A stretch of DNA of 64,000 nt from Bifidobacterium scardovii JCM 12489 = DSM 13734 (GTDB taxonomy: Bacteria; Actinomycetota; Actinomycetes; Actinomycetales; Bifidobacteriaceae), in contig NZ_AP012331.1 in assembly GCF_001042635.1 (NCBI RefSeq), forward strand, positions 248,001 through 312,000. Direction: 5' to 3'. Below, one piece after another: positions 36,732 to 44,948 of this stretch. A program made the position numbers and the translations under genes. The notes under the pieces were generated by a model that worked only from the letters and a program-made list of their open reading frames with translations, ran no database searches and had not been told where the DNA came from. Every line of letters begins with the position of its first letter. The first letter of the stretch is position 1.

Positions 36732-38426
36732 GTGACCGATCGTACCGACGTGAACGCAGGAGCCGAACAATCGAGGGAAACCCTCGAATTGTTCGGCTCC
36801 CGTCGTGATACGTTCGCCGAACGCTATCACCTGACGCGCCGCGGCAAGATCAAGCGGCTGGCGCAGATCACCAGCATCGCCCGGCAATTCGACGTCGTGC
36901 ACGGGCTGACCCCGGTCAAGATGCGCCTGATGCTGGAGGCGTTGGGTCCGACTTTCGTCAAGGTCGGTCAGATCCTGTCGATGCGCTCGGAGATCCTGCC
37001 GCAGTCCTTCTGCGACGAGCTGGCGAAGCTGCGCGCCGACGCCGATCCGATGCCGTACCAGACCGTGCTCGATACGCTCACGCATGAATACGGCCGCCCC
37101 GTCGAGGAGATTTTCCTGCACATCGACGCGGTGCCGCTGGGGTCCGCGTCACTGGCGCAGGTGCACCGGGCCAAACTGCTGACCGGCGAGGACGTGGCGG
37201 TGAAGGTGCAGCGCCCCGGCGTGCGCGAGATCATGGCGCAGGACGTGTCCATCATGCGCACTATCGCCAAGGCCGCGGCCAAAATGGTGCCCAGCGCGCA
37301 GGTGGTGGATCTGCGCGGCGTGGTCGAGGAGCTGTGGGACACCTTCGAATCTGAGACCGACTTCCTGGTCGAGGCGCGCAACCTCAGCGAATTCAAACGC
37401 TTCTGCGAGCCGTACCGGTACGTGGACTGCCCGAAGCCCTACATGGAGCTGTGCACCGAGCACGTGGTCGTCATGGACTACGTTGACGGCATCTCCGTAT
37501 CCCACCCGGAGCAGCTGGTCGAGGCGGGCTACGACCTCAAGGAGATCGGCACCAAGCTCGTCGACAACTACGCCACGCAGGTGCTGGACGCCGGTTTCTT
37601 CCACGCCGACCCGCACCCAGGCAACATCATCATCGCCGGCGGGCAGATCGTGCTCATCGACCTGGGCATGACCGGCCGGCTCAACCTCACCACGCGATCG
37701 GTGCTCAAGCAGATGATCTTCGCGGTGGCCAAGCAGGATTCGCCGGCGCTCGCCGACGGTCTGCTGCGTTTCGCCGGAGCCGAGGCCGAGCCGGAGGACT
37801 ATCCGGCGCTGCTGGCCGATCTGGATGTGATCGTCGCCGAATACGGCACCGTGGACCTGTCGGAACTCGACATCGCCGCGTTCGTGACGGCGTTGACGCA
37901 GCTTGCGCAGCGGCACGGCATCGAGGTGCCGAGCACGGTGACGACGGTGGCGCGCGCGCTGGTCACGCTTGAGGGGCTGCTCGACGAGTTCATTCCCGAC
38001 GTCAATATGATCGAGATCATCTCGAAGCACATCGCCACCAGCAAGAGCGTCGATCAGGCCGCGAAGGACGAACTCAAGTCGCTTGGGGTCGAGGGTCATC
38101 AGGCGCTGCACGGCCTGCTGTCGGCGCTGACCGAGTCGAAGGTGGCCGCGCGCATGCTCACCCGCGGGCAGCTTCGTGTCAATATGGAGCTTGTCGGCTC
38201 GCAGGAGCCGATGAAGCTGCTGAGCGACATGCTGAACCGACTGACGATGGCGTTGATCGTCGTCGGACTGTTCGTCGGCTCGTCGATCGTGTATTTCGCC
38301 GGCATGAAGCCGATCATCTTCGGTATCCCCGTGGTCGGGTTCATGGGCTACGTGGTCGCGTTCATCCTATCCGCGTGGATCGTGTTCGACATCTACTTCA
38401 AGAGCCGCAAACCCAAAAAACGCTGA
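36732..38426 (+). CDS. AarF/ABC1/UbiB family atypical kinase
   Basis: 564 residues from GTG 36732 (GGAAAG upstream). The UbiB signature is intact: KxGQ-type TFVKVGQILSMRSEILPQ, the Ala-rich loop PLGSASLAQVHRA that replaces the kinase P-loop, KVQRPGV, and the DPHPGN motif in GFFHADPHPGNIII. Two hydrophobic segments at the C-terminus (about 505-525 and 533-552) anchor it in the membrane. Family members act as ATPases in isoprenoid lipid or quinone handling. Codons 10-23 form a 19-bp hairpin at the DNA/RNA level. Confidence 0.9.
   Translation: MTDRTDVNAGAEQSRETLELFGSRRDTFAERYHLTRRGKIKRLAQITSIARQFDVVHGLTPVKMRLMLEALGPTFVKVGQILSMRSEILPQSFCDELAKLRADADPMPYQTVLDTLTHEYGRPVEEIFLHIDAVPLGSASLAQVHRAKLLTGEDVAVKVQRPGVREIMAQDVSIMRTIAKAAAKMVPSAQVVDLRGVVEELWDTFESETDFLVEARNLSEFKRFCEPYRYVDCPKPYMELCTEHVVVMDYVDGISVSHPEQLVEAGYDLKEIGTKLVDNYATQVLDAGFFHADPHPGNIIIAGGQIVLIDLGMTGRLNLTTRSVLKQMIFAVAKQDSPALADGLLRFAGAEAEPEDYPALLADLDVIVAEYGTVDLSELDIAAFVTALTQLAQRHGIEVPSTVTTVARALVTLEGLLDEFIPDVNMIEIISKHIATSKSVDQAAKDELKSLGVEGHQALHGLLSALTESKVAARMLTRGQLRVNMELVGSQEPMKLLSDMLNRLTMALIVVGLFVGSSIVYFAGMKPIIFGIPVVGFMGYVVAFILSAWIVFDIYFKSRKPKKR
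36759..36800 (+). promoter_or_regulatory. Strong hairpin inside the first codons of the UbiB-like gene
   Basis: 36759-36777 pairs with 36781-36800 with a single bulged base and an AAA loop. It starts 27 nt after the start codon and encodes GAEQSRETLELFGS. It could modulate translation or mark an upstream transcription stop. Confidence 0.6.
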
Positions 38427-38527
38427 GCCTGGCGCGAGGCGCGGGCCCGCGGGTGCGGTGCATCCTACGAGACGGAGGCCTCGGAAGGGCTGTCGTTCGC
38501 CGTGCGCGTGCCGGGCGCCGCGGCCGG

Positions 38528-38953
38528 TCACGAGGTCGTCAGCAGGTTGCTGCGGTAGGGGGTGCGCCCGGCGAGCACGTCGTCGTAGAGACGCTGTTTG
38601 TTGTCGATGTAGGCGATGGACTCGTTGACCTCCTGCAGCTTGGCCAGCAGGGCGTCCCGCTTTTCGTCGAGCATCCGCTTGCGTTCGGGGATGGACGACT
38701 CGCCGATCACGCACAGCTCCACGTACCGCTTCATCTCCGCGATGCCCAGCCCGCAACGGCGCAGGCAACCGAGGCCCGTGATCCATGCGATGTCGTGTTC
38801 GGCGAAGACGCGGTGGTTGTGCTCGTCCCGTTGCATACCGGGGACGAGTCCCTCGTTGCAGTAGAACTTCAGCGCCTCGTAGTTCATACCGGTGCGTTCG
38901 CAGGCCTGTTTCATCGTGAACAGGTGATCGTGGTCGTTCGTTGCTGCTGGCAT
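38528..38953 (-). CDS. MerR family transcriptional regulator
   Basis: 141 residues. MerR helix-turn-helix at residues ~10-55 (LFTMKQACERTGMNYEALKF, then YCNEGLVPGMQRDEHNHRVF), then a helical dimerisation region with the conserved CLRRCGLGIAEMKRYVELC, and a coiled coil from ~95 to 125. There is no metal-binding Cys pattern at the C-terminus, so it more likely responds to an organic or redox signal. It is divergent from the aldo/keto reductase gene, and a MerR-type promoter with a 19-bp spacer lies between them. Confidence 0.9.
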   Translation of the reverse strand: MPAATNDHDHLFTMKQACERTGMNYEALKFYCNEGLVPGMQRDEHNHRVFAEHDIAWITGLGCLRRCGLGIAEMKRYVELCVIGESSIPERKRMLDEKRDALLAKLQEVNESIAYIDNKQRLYDDVLAGRTPYRSNLLTTS

Positions 38954-39058
38954 ACCGGTCCTTCCGTTCTGTGCGGTCGGGTGTCCGCCCGATATCGCTT
39001 ATCGTTGCACGACTGTATCGGTTGTTTCTACCGGTGGTATCTACCGGCATGTCGCAAT

Positions 39059-39089
39059 TTGACCGGTAGCAGCTACCGGCAAATAGTTT
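39059..39089 (+). promoter_or_regulatory. MerR-type promoter of the aldo/keto reductase gene
   Basis: -35 TTGACC (39059-39064), 19-bp spacer holding the palindrome CCGGTAGCAGCTACCGG (39063-39079), -10 TAGTTT (39084-39089). The over-long spacer with a centred palindrome is the hallmark of MerR-activated promoters. A second CTACCGG pair lies at 39028-39047, in front of the merR-type gene. Confidence 0.85.
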
Positions 39090-39135
39090 GTGGAACTACG
39101 GATTACACAACATCGAACATACGAAAGGACTCATC

Positions 39136-39996
39136 ATGGAATCCATCACCCTGCGCAACGGCGTCGAGATGCCGAAGATCGGCTACGGCGTCTTCCAGAT
39201 CAGCAAGGACGACTGCGCCCGGTGCGTGCGGGAGGCCATCGAGACCGGATACCGCCACATCGACACCGCGCAGTCGTACTTCAACGAATCCGAAGTCGGC
39301 GACGGCATCGCTCAGTCCGGCATCGACCGTGCGGACCTGTTCGTCACCACCAAGATCTGGATCAGCAATTACGGCTACGAGAACACGCTCAAGTCGGTCG
39401 AAGTCTCGCTGCGCAAGCTCAAGACCGACTATCTCGATCTTGTGCTGCTGCACCAGCCGTTTTCCGATTACTACGGCGCATGGCACGCCTTGGAAAAGCT
39501 GCATCGGGAGGGTGTCGTGCGCGCGATCGGCGTGAGCAACTTCTCCCCGGACCGACTTGCCGACATAGCCGCGTTCAATGAGATCGCCCCCATGGTCGGT
39601 CAGGTCGAGACCAATCCGTTCAACCAGCAGATCGACGCACATGAGAACATGGTTCGGCGCGGCGTGGTCCAGGAGGCGTGGGCGCCGTTCGGCGAGGGCA
39701 AATCAGGCATGTTCTCCAATCCGACGCTGACGGCCATCGGCGAGCGGTATGGCAAATCGGCGGCACAGGTCATCCTGCGCTGGCTCATGCAGCGCGATAT
39801 CGTGGCCCTGCCGAAATCCACGCACAAGGATCGCATGGAGCAGAACATCGACATCTTCGATTTCCGGCTGACCGATGACGATATGACGGCCATCACCGGC
39901 CTCGACACCGGCACCAGCCTATTCTTCGACCACAACACTCCCGAAGCCGTGGACATGATGGTGCGGCTTGTCAAGGAACGCGCCGGCCGGGAGTGA
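39136..39996 (+). CDS. Aldo/keto reductase (2,5-diketo-D-gluconate reductase type)
   Basis: 286 residues from ATG 39136, preceded by GAAAGGA. Catalytic tetrad: Asp and Tyr in YRHIDTAQSYFNE, Lys in FVTTKIW, His in LVLLHQPF; the NADPH-binding end is LPKSTHKDRMEQNIDIFDF. It reduces aldehydes or ketones with NADPH. It is controlled by the divergent MerR regulator, so it probably answers to electrophile or aldehyde stress (inference). Confidence 0.93.
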   Translation: MESITLRNGVEMPKIGYGVFQISKDDCARCVREAIETGYRHIDTAQSYFNESEVGDGIAQSGIDRADLFVTTKIWISNYGYENTLKSVEVSLRKLKTDYLDLVLLHQPFSDYYGAWHALEKLHREGVVRAIGVSNFSPDRLADIAAFNEIAPMVGQVETNPFNQQIDAHENMVRRGVVQEAWAPFGEGKSGMFSNPTLTAIGERYGKSAAQVILRWLMQRDIVALPKSTHKDRMEQNIDIFDFRLTDDDMTAITGLDTGTSLFFDHNTPEAVDMMVRLVKERAGRE

Positions 39997-40060
39997 CCTG
40001 CGTTCGGCTCGCATAGGCGGGGCCCATCACGGCGTTGCTGCACTGCTTTCATTGAATTTT

Positions 40061-40115
40061 CACTGAATACACTGAATTCAGTTATCAAACACTGAATTCA
40101 GTGTAAAATTCAGTG
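40061..40115 (+). promoter_or_regulatory. CACTGAATTCAGTG operator array before the AlbA_2 regulator
   Basis: A half site CACTGAAT (40061-40068), a 12-bp palindrome within 40070-40083, a 14-bp perfect palindrome CACTGAATTCAGTG (40090-40103) and a half site ATTCAGTG (40108-40115) are arranged symmetrically. The last half site ends 10 nt before the ATG at 40126, so binding would block expression: autoregulation is likely. Confidence 0.85.
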
Positions 40116-40125
40116 TATCGAGAAA

Positions 40126-41796
40126 ATGCGACGGATTGGGGCCTATATGGCGCATGAATACGGCAAAGAGACGTTATCATTGGAATTCAAGAGCGACCTG
40201 AAGCGCTTGCCCGATGATGACCTGCTTGACGCAGTTGTGGCATTGGCGAACTCAGATGGCGGCACGGTGTATTTGGGTGTGGAGGATGATGGTACTCCGA
40301 CCGGTCTCGATAAAGTGCATCAGGATGCAGTCGGTCTATCGGCGATGATCGCCAATCGTACGGTTCCACCGGTCTCTGCGCGTGCGCAGATAGTTGGGAC
40401 TCCGGAAGTACCGGTGATGCAGATTGATGTGCCGAAATCGCGCAGTGTTGTCTCCACCAAATCGGGGAAGGTGCTGCGGCGCCGTATGAAGGTGGATGGT
40501 ACTCCGGAGAGCGTGCCGATGTATCCGTATGAGATTGTCACACGCCTGTCCGATTTGGGGCGCTTGGACTTTTCAGCGCAGCCGGTGCCGGACGCAACCC
40601 GTGATGATTTCGATCCCCTTGAGCGCGAGCGTCTGCGCCGAATTATCGGTACCTATCAGTCCAGTGACCGCAATTTGTTGGAACTTACCGACGAGGAGCT
40701 GGAGCAGTCCCTGCAATTGACGATGACCGTCGACGGTAAGATCGTGCCGACGCTGACTGGTCTACTGCTGTTGGGTAAAGAGGAATCGCTGAAACGTTTC
40801 GTTCCTACCCATCGGGCATCCTTTCAAGTCATGTCCGGTACGGACATCAAGGTTAATCAAGATTGCAGTGGGCCGTTGCTGAAGTCCATCGAGCAGATCA
40901 ATGATATGTTTTCCCCATGGAATCCGAGCGTCGAACTGTTCGTTGGGCTGTTCTCTACGATGGTGCCGGAGTTTGACCATAGGGCATTCCGTGAGGCGTT
41001 GGTGAACGCGTTCGGCCATCGCGACTACACCCTACTCGGACGTGTGCGTGTGCAATTGGACGATGCTGGACTGACTATCGCCAATCCTGGCGGTTTCGTG
41101 GAGGGTATCAATATTCATAACCTACTCACTGCCGAGCCACACGGGCGCAACCCCTGCTTGATGGATGCGCTCAAGCGCACCGGATTGGCCGAGCGTACGG
41201 GCCGTGGCATTGACCGCATCTACGAAGGTTCGTTGCATTACGGTCGACCGTTGCCTGATTATACGGCGTCGAACGAACGCAACGTGTCCGTATATCTGCA
41301 GCGTAGTGCGCCCGACGTTGAATTCGTGAGGATGCTTGCCGAGGAACAGGAGCGTACCGGCAAGACGATGCCGGTCAATGGTTTGCTGATTCTGAACATG
41401 CTCAAGAATGAGCGGCGTTGCACTTTCGAGACCCTGGACAAAGAACTCGATATGAGCGAGCAGCGTCTGCGTGCCATGCTCGGCCAGCTTACGGAATCCG
41501 GTCTGATCGAAGGTTCCGGCAATGGCTCCCGTCGCGCCTACACTTTGGGGTCCAAGGTGTATAGGCGAAGTGGCAAGACCATTGAATATGTGCGTCAGAC
41601 GGACATCGATCGTGTGCGCTGGCCGGAGCTCATCATGAAGTTGGTTGCAGAGCAGGGAGGCGCCACGCGGGCAGACGTCATAGAATTGCTGCATATCGAT
41701 GCTAACCAAGCGTACTACCAGTTGTCCAAGCTTGTTAAGGCGGGGAGGCTGAGAAGCGTTGGTCGTGGCAAGGGGGCACGCTATACGATCCTATAG
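40126..41796 (+). CDS. Schlafen-type AlbA_2/HATPase_c_4 transcriptional regulator
   Basis: 556 residues (549 if started at ATG 40147). The AlbA_2 domain spans ~10-120 (LEFKSDLKRLPDDDLLDAVV, ALANSDGGTVYLGVEDDG). The middle domain has REALVNAFGHRDYTLLG and NPGGFVEGI, followed by GLAERTGRGIDRIYEG, the GHKL-like C-terminal motif. Three winged-helix segments fill residues ~395-556. It is the intact relative of the broken genes at 12310 and 13010. The gene is more AT-rich and uses more AT-ending codons than the core genes nearby, so it was probably acquired. It lies just outside the island's left attachment site. A symmetric operator overlaps its translation start region. Confidence 0.88.
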   Translation: MRRIGAYMAHEYGKETLSLEFKSDLKRLPDDDLLDAVVALANSDGGTVYLGVEDDGTPTGLDKVHQDAVGLSAMIANRTVPPVSARAQIVGTPEVPVMQIDVPKSRSVVSTKSGKVLRRRMKVDGTPESVPMYPYEIVTRLSDLGRLDFSAQPVPDATRDDFDPLERERLRRIIGTYQSSDRNLLELTDEELEQSLQLTMTVDGKIVPTLTGLLLLGKEESLKRFVPTHRASFQVMSGTDIKVNQDCSGPLLKSIEQINDMFSPWNPSVELFVGLFSTMVPEFDHRAFREALVNAFGHRDYTLLGRVRVQLDDAGLTIANPGGFVEGINIHNLLTAEPHGRNPCLMDALKRTGLAERTGRGIDRIYEGSLHYGRPLPDYTASNERNVSVYLQRSAPDVEFVRMLAEEQERTGKTMPVNGLLILNMLKNERRCTFETLDKELDMSEQRLRAMLGQLTESGLIEGSGNGSRRAYTLGSKVYRRSGKTIEYVRQTDIDRVRWPELIMKLVAEQGGATRADVIELLHIDANQAYYQLSKLVKAGRLRSVGRGKGARYTIL

Positions 41797-42049
41797 TCGT
41801 GCGTCGAATGACGTTCATCGTTCTTTTGGGTGAATCCGGGGTCATCCGTTTAGGCCTGTTTAACGTGCGAGTCGAGGCCGTAAACGACAGGATTATGCGC
41901 GATCAAGATAGGCTGTGGGCACAGGGACTGACCGGCCATGCTGATGAATCTATGGCCTATAGGCCCGGAGTGGGGGAGCGATGGCACCGGAGTGCAGGAA
42001 ACCGGAACACTAAAGGAACCAGAGGGGAAAACGAAGGGAAACAAAAAGG
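41797..42049. other. Gene-free stretch between the AlbA_2 gene and the island
   Basis: No supported gene; an 87-codon open frame here has no coding character. Its right end (42041-42049) already shows similarity to the sequence left of the right attachment repeat. Confidence 0.5.
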
Positions 42050-42107
42050 CCGGAAGCCCTAGAAAAACAAGGCCTCCGGCGAGGGCGGAGGATACGAGAT
42101 TCGAACT
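42050..42107. repeat. attL: 58-bp direct repeat, left end of the island
   Basis: 57 of 58 bases match 53368-53425. It includes the fragment GGATACGAGATTCGAACT corresponding to the tRNA-Ser 3' end and then diverges (left AGCAAG..., right CGTGAG...). Confidence 0.92.
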
Positions 42108-42230
42108 AGCAAGAGGGCGAAACCACGCGAATGCTGACACGCCGGGCTTGACGGCTGGATTTAAGCCTTTCTTGGGGAGTCGTGAAAAAGTCAGTAAGGG
42201 ACATTTCCGACGGTTTGGGTCAGACTAATA

Positions 42231-42246
42231 ACAAAATAATAACAAC
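42231..42246 (+). repeat. Left copy of a 16-bp subterminal repeat (candidate integrase arm site)
   Basis: ACAAAATAATAACAAC occurs here and at 53324-53339, near both ends of the island and in the same orientation. Position and AT-rich character suit an integrase or excisionase arm-type binding site. Confidence 0.55.
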
Positions 42247-42316
42247 GAGAGTATGCTTGGCTTACCCGAACCTCGCAGGCAAAGTGGTGCGGCGGGTTCC
42301 GGTTAAGGAAGTCAAC

Positions 42317-43609
42317 ATGGCCAAGACGAAAGGTGCCAGCGGTTTCGGCTGGCTGAGGAAAGCACAGGTCAAAGATCGAATAAACGGCGGCAAGCGGTGG
42401 GTATACTACGCCTCATATCTCAACCCCTTTGATAAAGAGGAGCGGATAAAGGCACCGCATGCGTTCGACTACAAGATGGACGCCCGGCAGTGGCTGGACG
42501 CTGAGCACAAGCTCATCAGCTCGGGGCAGTGGACTCATCCCAACGTGAGGGCGAAGGCCGCCCTTGAGGAGAGGGAGGTGGAGCGCTCCCGCAAGATGAC
42601 GTTTGGCGATTACGCGGAGCGATGGTTCGAGCGGAACGTCAATCGGTGGAAGCCTAGGACGGAGCAGACCTACAGGCAGCTGCTCGACACTTACATATTG
42701 CCGACGTTCTGCGAGACACCTTTGAATGAGGTTAGCGTGGATGATGTGGGCGAGTGGTACGACGACATGGGGAATACCCCGAGTGCCCGAGGCAACGCCT
42801 ACGGTCTGCTCAAGCAGATACTTGATGTGGCCTGTACTCCACCGAATCCGGTTCTTACCTATAACCCTTGCCAGATTAAAGGTGGGGCGAAGCATGCCGG
42901 TGGGGAGCGTCCGGTGGCGACGCCGGAACAGGTGGCAAAGCTGGCGGACGCTATGCCCGGCAAATACCGGCTTGCCGTCCTGCTGGCGGCTTGGCTGTCA
43001 CTGAGATCGGGAGAGGTCAGGGCGTTGCGGAAGAGCGACTTCGGCCTGAAGAAGCGGACTGTGCATATCCAACACAACGTGACATACACCAAACAGCATG
43101 GTTTCGTGGAATCCACGCCCAAGACCGCCGCCGGCAACCGTGTGGTAGCCATCCCATCGGCGTTAATACCCGAAATCCAAGAACATATGAAGAGGCATGT
43201 CGGCAAGGACAAGGACGCACTGCTGTTCTGCACCAGCACTGGGAATTATCTCCACCAGAGTGAGATTGAAAAGCCATTCATTGAGGCTAGGAAACAGGCC
43301 GGTTGCCCGGAGTTGCGGTTCCATGACCTTAGGCATACGGGCAACACGTTCGCCATCCAGACCGGTGTCGCCACGGTTGCCGATTTGCAGAAGCGTGGTG
43401 GCTGGACTACGCCGACCATGGCCTTGCATTACGCTCATTCGACGTTGGACAGGCAGCAGCAGATCGCGGATGCGCTCGACAAGGTCATGCGTGGCGAGAA
43501 CCCGAAGCAGGATGGCGAAGACCTTACTTCCATGGTGAAGCAACTGTTGGAAGAGAACAGGCGGCTGTCCGAACAACTGGCTGAGCTTGGCGCTGAGAAG
43601 AAGGAGTGA
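42317..43609 (+). CDS. int: Tyrosine recombinase (phage-type integrase)
   Basis: 430 residues from ATG 42317, with AAGGAAG 7 nt upstream; the frame is open from 42182 but that part is leader. N-terminal arm-binding region (WVYYASYLNPFDKEERIKAP), SAM-like core-binding domain (KMTFGDYAERWFERNVNRWK), catalytic domain from about 200. Active-site residues: Arg in WLSLRSGEVRAL, His-x-x-Arg in FHDLRHTG, Trp in GGWTTPTM and Tyr in LHYAHST. A C-terminal coiled coil (LLEENRRLSEQLAELG) is extra. It lies next to attL, as expected for an element that integrates into tRNA-Ser. Terminator at 43636. Confidence 0.95.
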   Translation: MAKTKGASGFGWLRKAQVKDRINGGKRWVYYASYLNPFDKEERIKAPHAFDYKMDARQWLDAEHKLISSGQWTHPNVRAKAALEEREVERSRKMTFGDYAERWFERNVNRWKPRTEQTYRQLLDTYILPTFCETPLNEVSVDDVGEWYDDMGNTPSARGNAYGLLKQILDVACTPPNPVLTYNPCQIKGGAKHAGGERPVATPEQVAKLADAMPGKYRLAVLLAAWLSLRSGEVRALRKSDFGLKKRTVHIQHNVTYTKQHGFVESTPKTAAGNRVVAIPSALIPEIQEHMKRHVGKDKDALLFCTSTGNYLHQSEIEKPFIEARKQAGCPELRFHDLRHTGNTFAIQTGVATVADLQKRGGWTTPTMALHYAHSTLDRQQQIADALDKVMRGENPKQDGEDLTSMVKQLLEENRRLSEQLAELGAEKKE

Positions 43610-43635
43610 CGGAATACCCTCTTCGTGCCTGACGT

Positions 43636-43669
43636 GACCCCACTGGGATTATCCCGGTGGGGTCTTTTC
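43636..43669 (+). terminator. Integrase terminator
   Basis: GACCCCAC (43636-43643) pairs with GTGGGGTC (43657-43664), with GGGAT/ATCCC inside, followed by TTTTC. Confidence 0.9.
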
Positions 43670-43699
43670 TATTGGTTGCCGTTTCGGAGCGTGTGGGGT

Positions 43700-43737
43700 C
43701 ATAAATCTGATTTATGCGGTCATAAAAGGGATTTATG
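43700..43737 (+). promoter_or_regulatory. Twin 17-bp palindromes upstream of the 43928 gene
   Basis: CATAAATCTGATTTATG (43700-43716) and CATAAAAGGGATTTATG (43721-43737) are near-identical dyads 21 bp apart, i.e. on the same helical face. They look like a double operator for a dimeric regulator of the island. The 318-bp gap 43610-43927 has no gene. Confidence 0.75.
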
Positions 43738-43927
43738 GCCACGGGTTTTCGAAAGTATGCGGGCGGTTTGAAATGTGTGCGCGGTGTGAAGATTCTTGTG
43801 CGCGGGTCTGTTTCAGAGTGCGGGAGCACGGTTTCTATGCGGACAACTCGTTGCGGGTGGGTTAGCCCCTGAGCCCGCAACGAGTCACACAGGGTGGCCG
43901 TGAGCAGCTCAGGAATGAGTTCCGACC

Positions 43928-44665
43928 ATGCTGTTGGATTGCTTTAAGGATAGGAAGAATTACAGAACCTCATACCGTAAATTGGCTAGGTACATCGGCC
44001 TGAACATGGAGACCGTTCGTCGTCTCTTCCAAGACGAGCAGAAACTGCGAGCGATGATCATTGATAATTTCCACGATACCGAGCGTGAACGCTTCATGGA
44101 AGAAAATCCTGAAACGATCAAAAAGCTCGATGATTATAGTCAGATTGACGAAATGGTTGATGAAGCCATCAACGCCTTTCTGGATTCGTGCCTGCCGCAT
44201 CCGAGACCGCGCACTATAGTGGACGCGCGGCTGTTTTTCTGGGCATACCTTCCTTGCGTCATAGAAGACATCTATGACTTCAACATGTCCGCGGAAATCG
44301 GTCATGCCATTGATGGATACCCGATATGGGCGAAGGCGGCTGACCTTGCCCGGTTCTACAAGGTCTCAGCGAAAACCCTCTACCGCTATCACAGGCACCC
44401 CTATTCGACTAATGTCGGGTTCACCTCAGTGAAGCTGGGTGGCTCCCGACTTTACCTTATCGATGAGGTGGAGCTGGTCTACCCAGAGCGGCCGGACTCC
44501 AAGCGGAGAGCGGATAAATACCCCGGCAGGCTAGACGTGCTCAAGGAAAAGAAGTGGAAATCCCGCCGACCGGCGAAGCCCGGTTCCAAGAGAGCAAGGG
44601 AAGAGGAAAGCTCTTTCCGTTTAGCGCTTGCGATTTTTGGAAAAGACAAAACTGAAAACTGGTAG
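43928..44665 (+). CDS. Island protein of unknown function, probable DNA-binding
   Basis: 245 residues. I do not recognise a family. The N-terminal ~40 residues (RTSYRKLARYIGLNMETVRR) look like a helix-turn-helix, and residues ~140-160 (DLARFYKVSAKTLYRYHRHP) look like a second HTH of the excisionase/MerR-like kind. The C-terminal ~60 residues are very basic (Lys/Arg-rich, KEKKWKSRRPAKPGSKRARE). Acidic helical sequence lies between. Its place between a double operator and an iteron array suggests a regulator, excision factor or replication/partition protein of the element; none is proven. A terminator follows at 44676. Confidence 0.7.
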   Translation: MLLDCFKDRKNYRTSYRKLARYIGLNMETVRRLFQDEQKLRAMIIDNFHDTERERFMEENPETIKKLDDYSQIDEMVDEAINAFLDSCLPHPRPRTIVDARLFFWAYLPCVIEDIYDFNMSAEIGHAIDGYPIWAKAADLARFYKVSAKTLYRYHRHPYSTNVGFTSVKLGGSRLYLIDEVELVYPERPDSKRRADKYPGRLDVLKEKKWKSRRPAKPGSKRAREEESSFRLALAIFGKDKTENW

Positions 44666-44675
44666 GCGTTCTTCG

Positions 44676-44701
44676 GGAGGCGTGGAAGCGCCTCCTTTTT
44701 T
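44676..44701 (+). terminator. Terminator after the 43928 gene
   Basis: GGAGGCG/CGCCTCC stem followed by six T. Confidence 0.9.
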
Positions 44702-44787
44702 ATGCCTGAAATCGGCACTGGCGACCCTTCTGGTCGTTTTTGTCCCCTTCCTATGTCCCGAATAGGATTTCTGTGTCCATGTGCTCG

Positions 44788-44841
44788 CCCAAATAAACTT
44801 CCCAAATAGACTTTTCCCAAATAAACTTCCCTGATTGACTT
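44788..44841. repeat. Four tandem CCCAAATARACTT units
   Basis: Units start at 44788, 44801, 44816 and 44829 (13, 15, 13 and 13 nt). The last, CCCTGATTGACTT, is degenerate. A short CCCC-TTCG-GGGG hairpin follows at 44858-44876. Confidence 0.75.
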
Positions 44842-44887
44842 CCCCAACTGTCGTAAATACCCCTTCGGAGGGGTTTCAACCGCACAT

Positions 44888-44948
44888 AAAAAGCATCAGA
44901 AACGCGCAAAAAAGCATCAGGAATGCATGAGAAAAGCATCACGAACGC
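44888..44948. repeat. Three iterons AAAAGCATCA-NNAA-YGC
   Basis: AGCATCA occurs at 44892, 44913 and 44935 in very similar 18-nt contexts, with a period of 21-22 bp (two helical turns). Iterons of this spacing are typical of plasmid-type origins or of cooperative repressor sites. Confidence 0.75.

Noticed and set aside
44788..44948. CRISPR array
   Set aside because: Units are too short, spacers too short and irregular, and no cas gene is present; iteron arrays fit better. No CRISPR was seen anywhere in the window.
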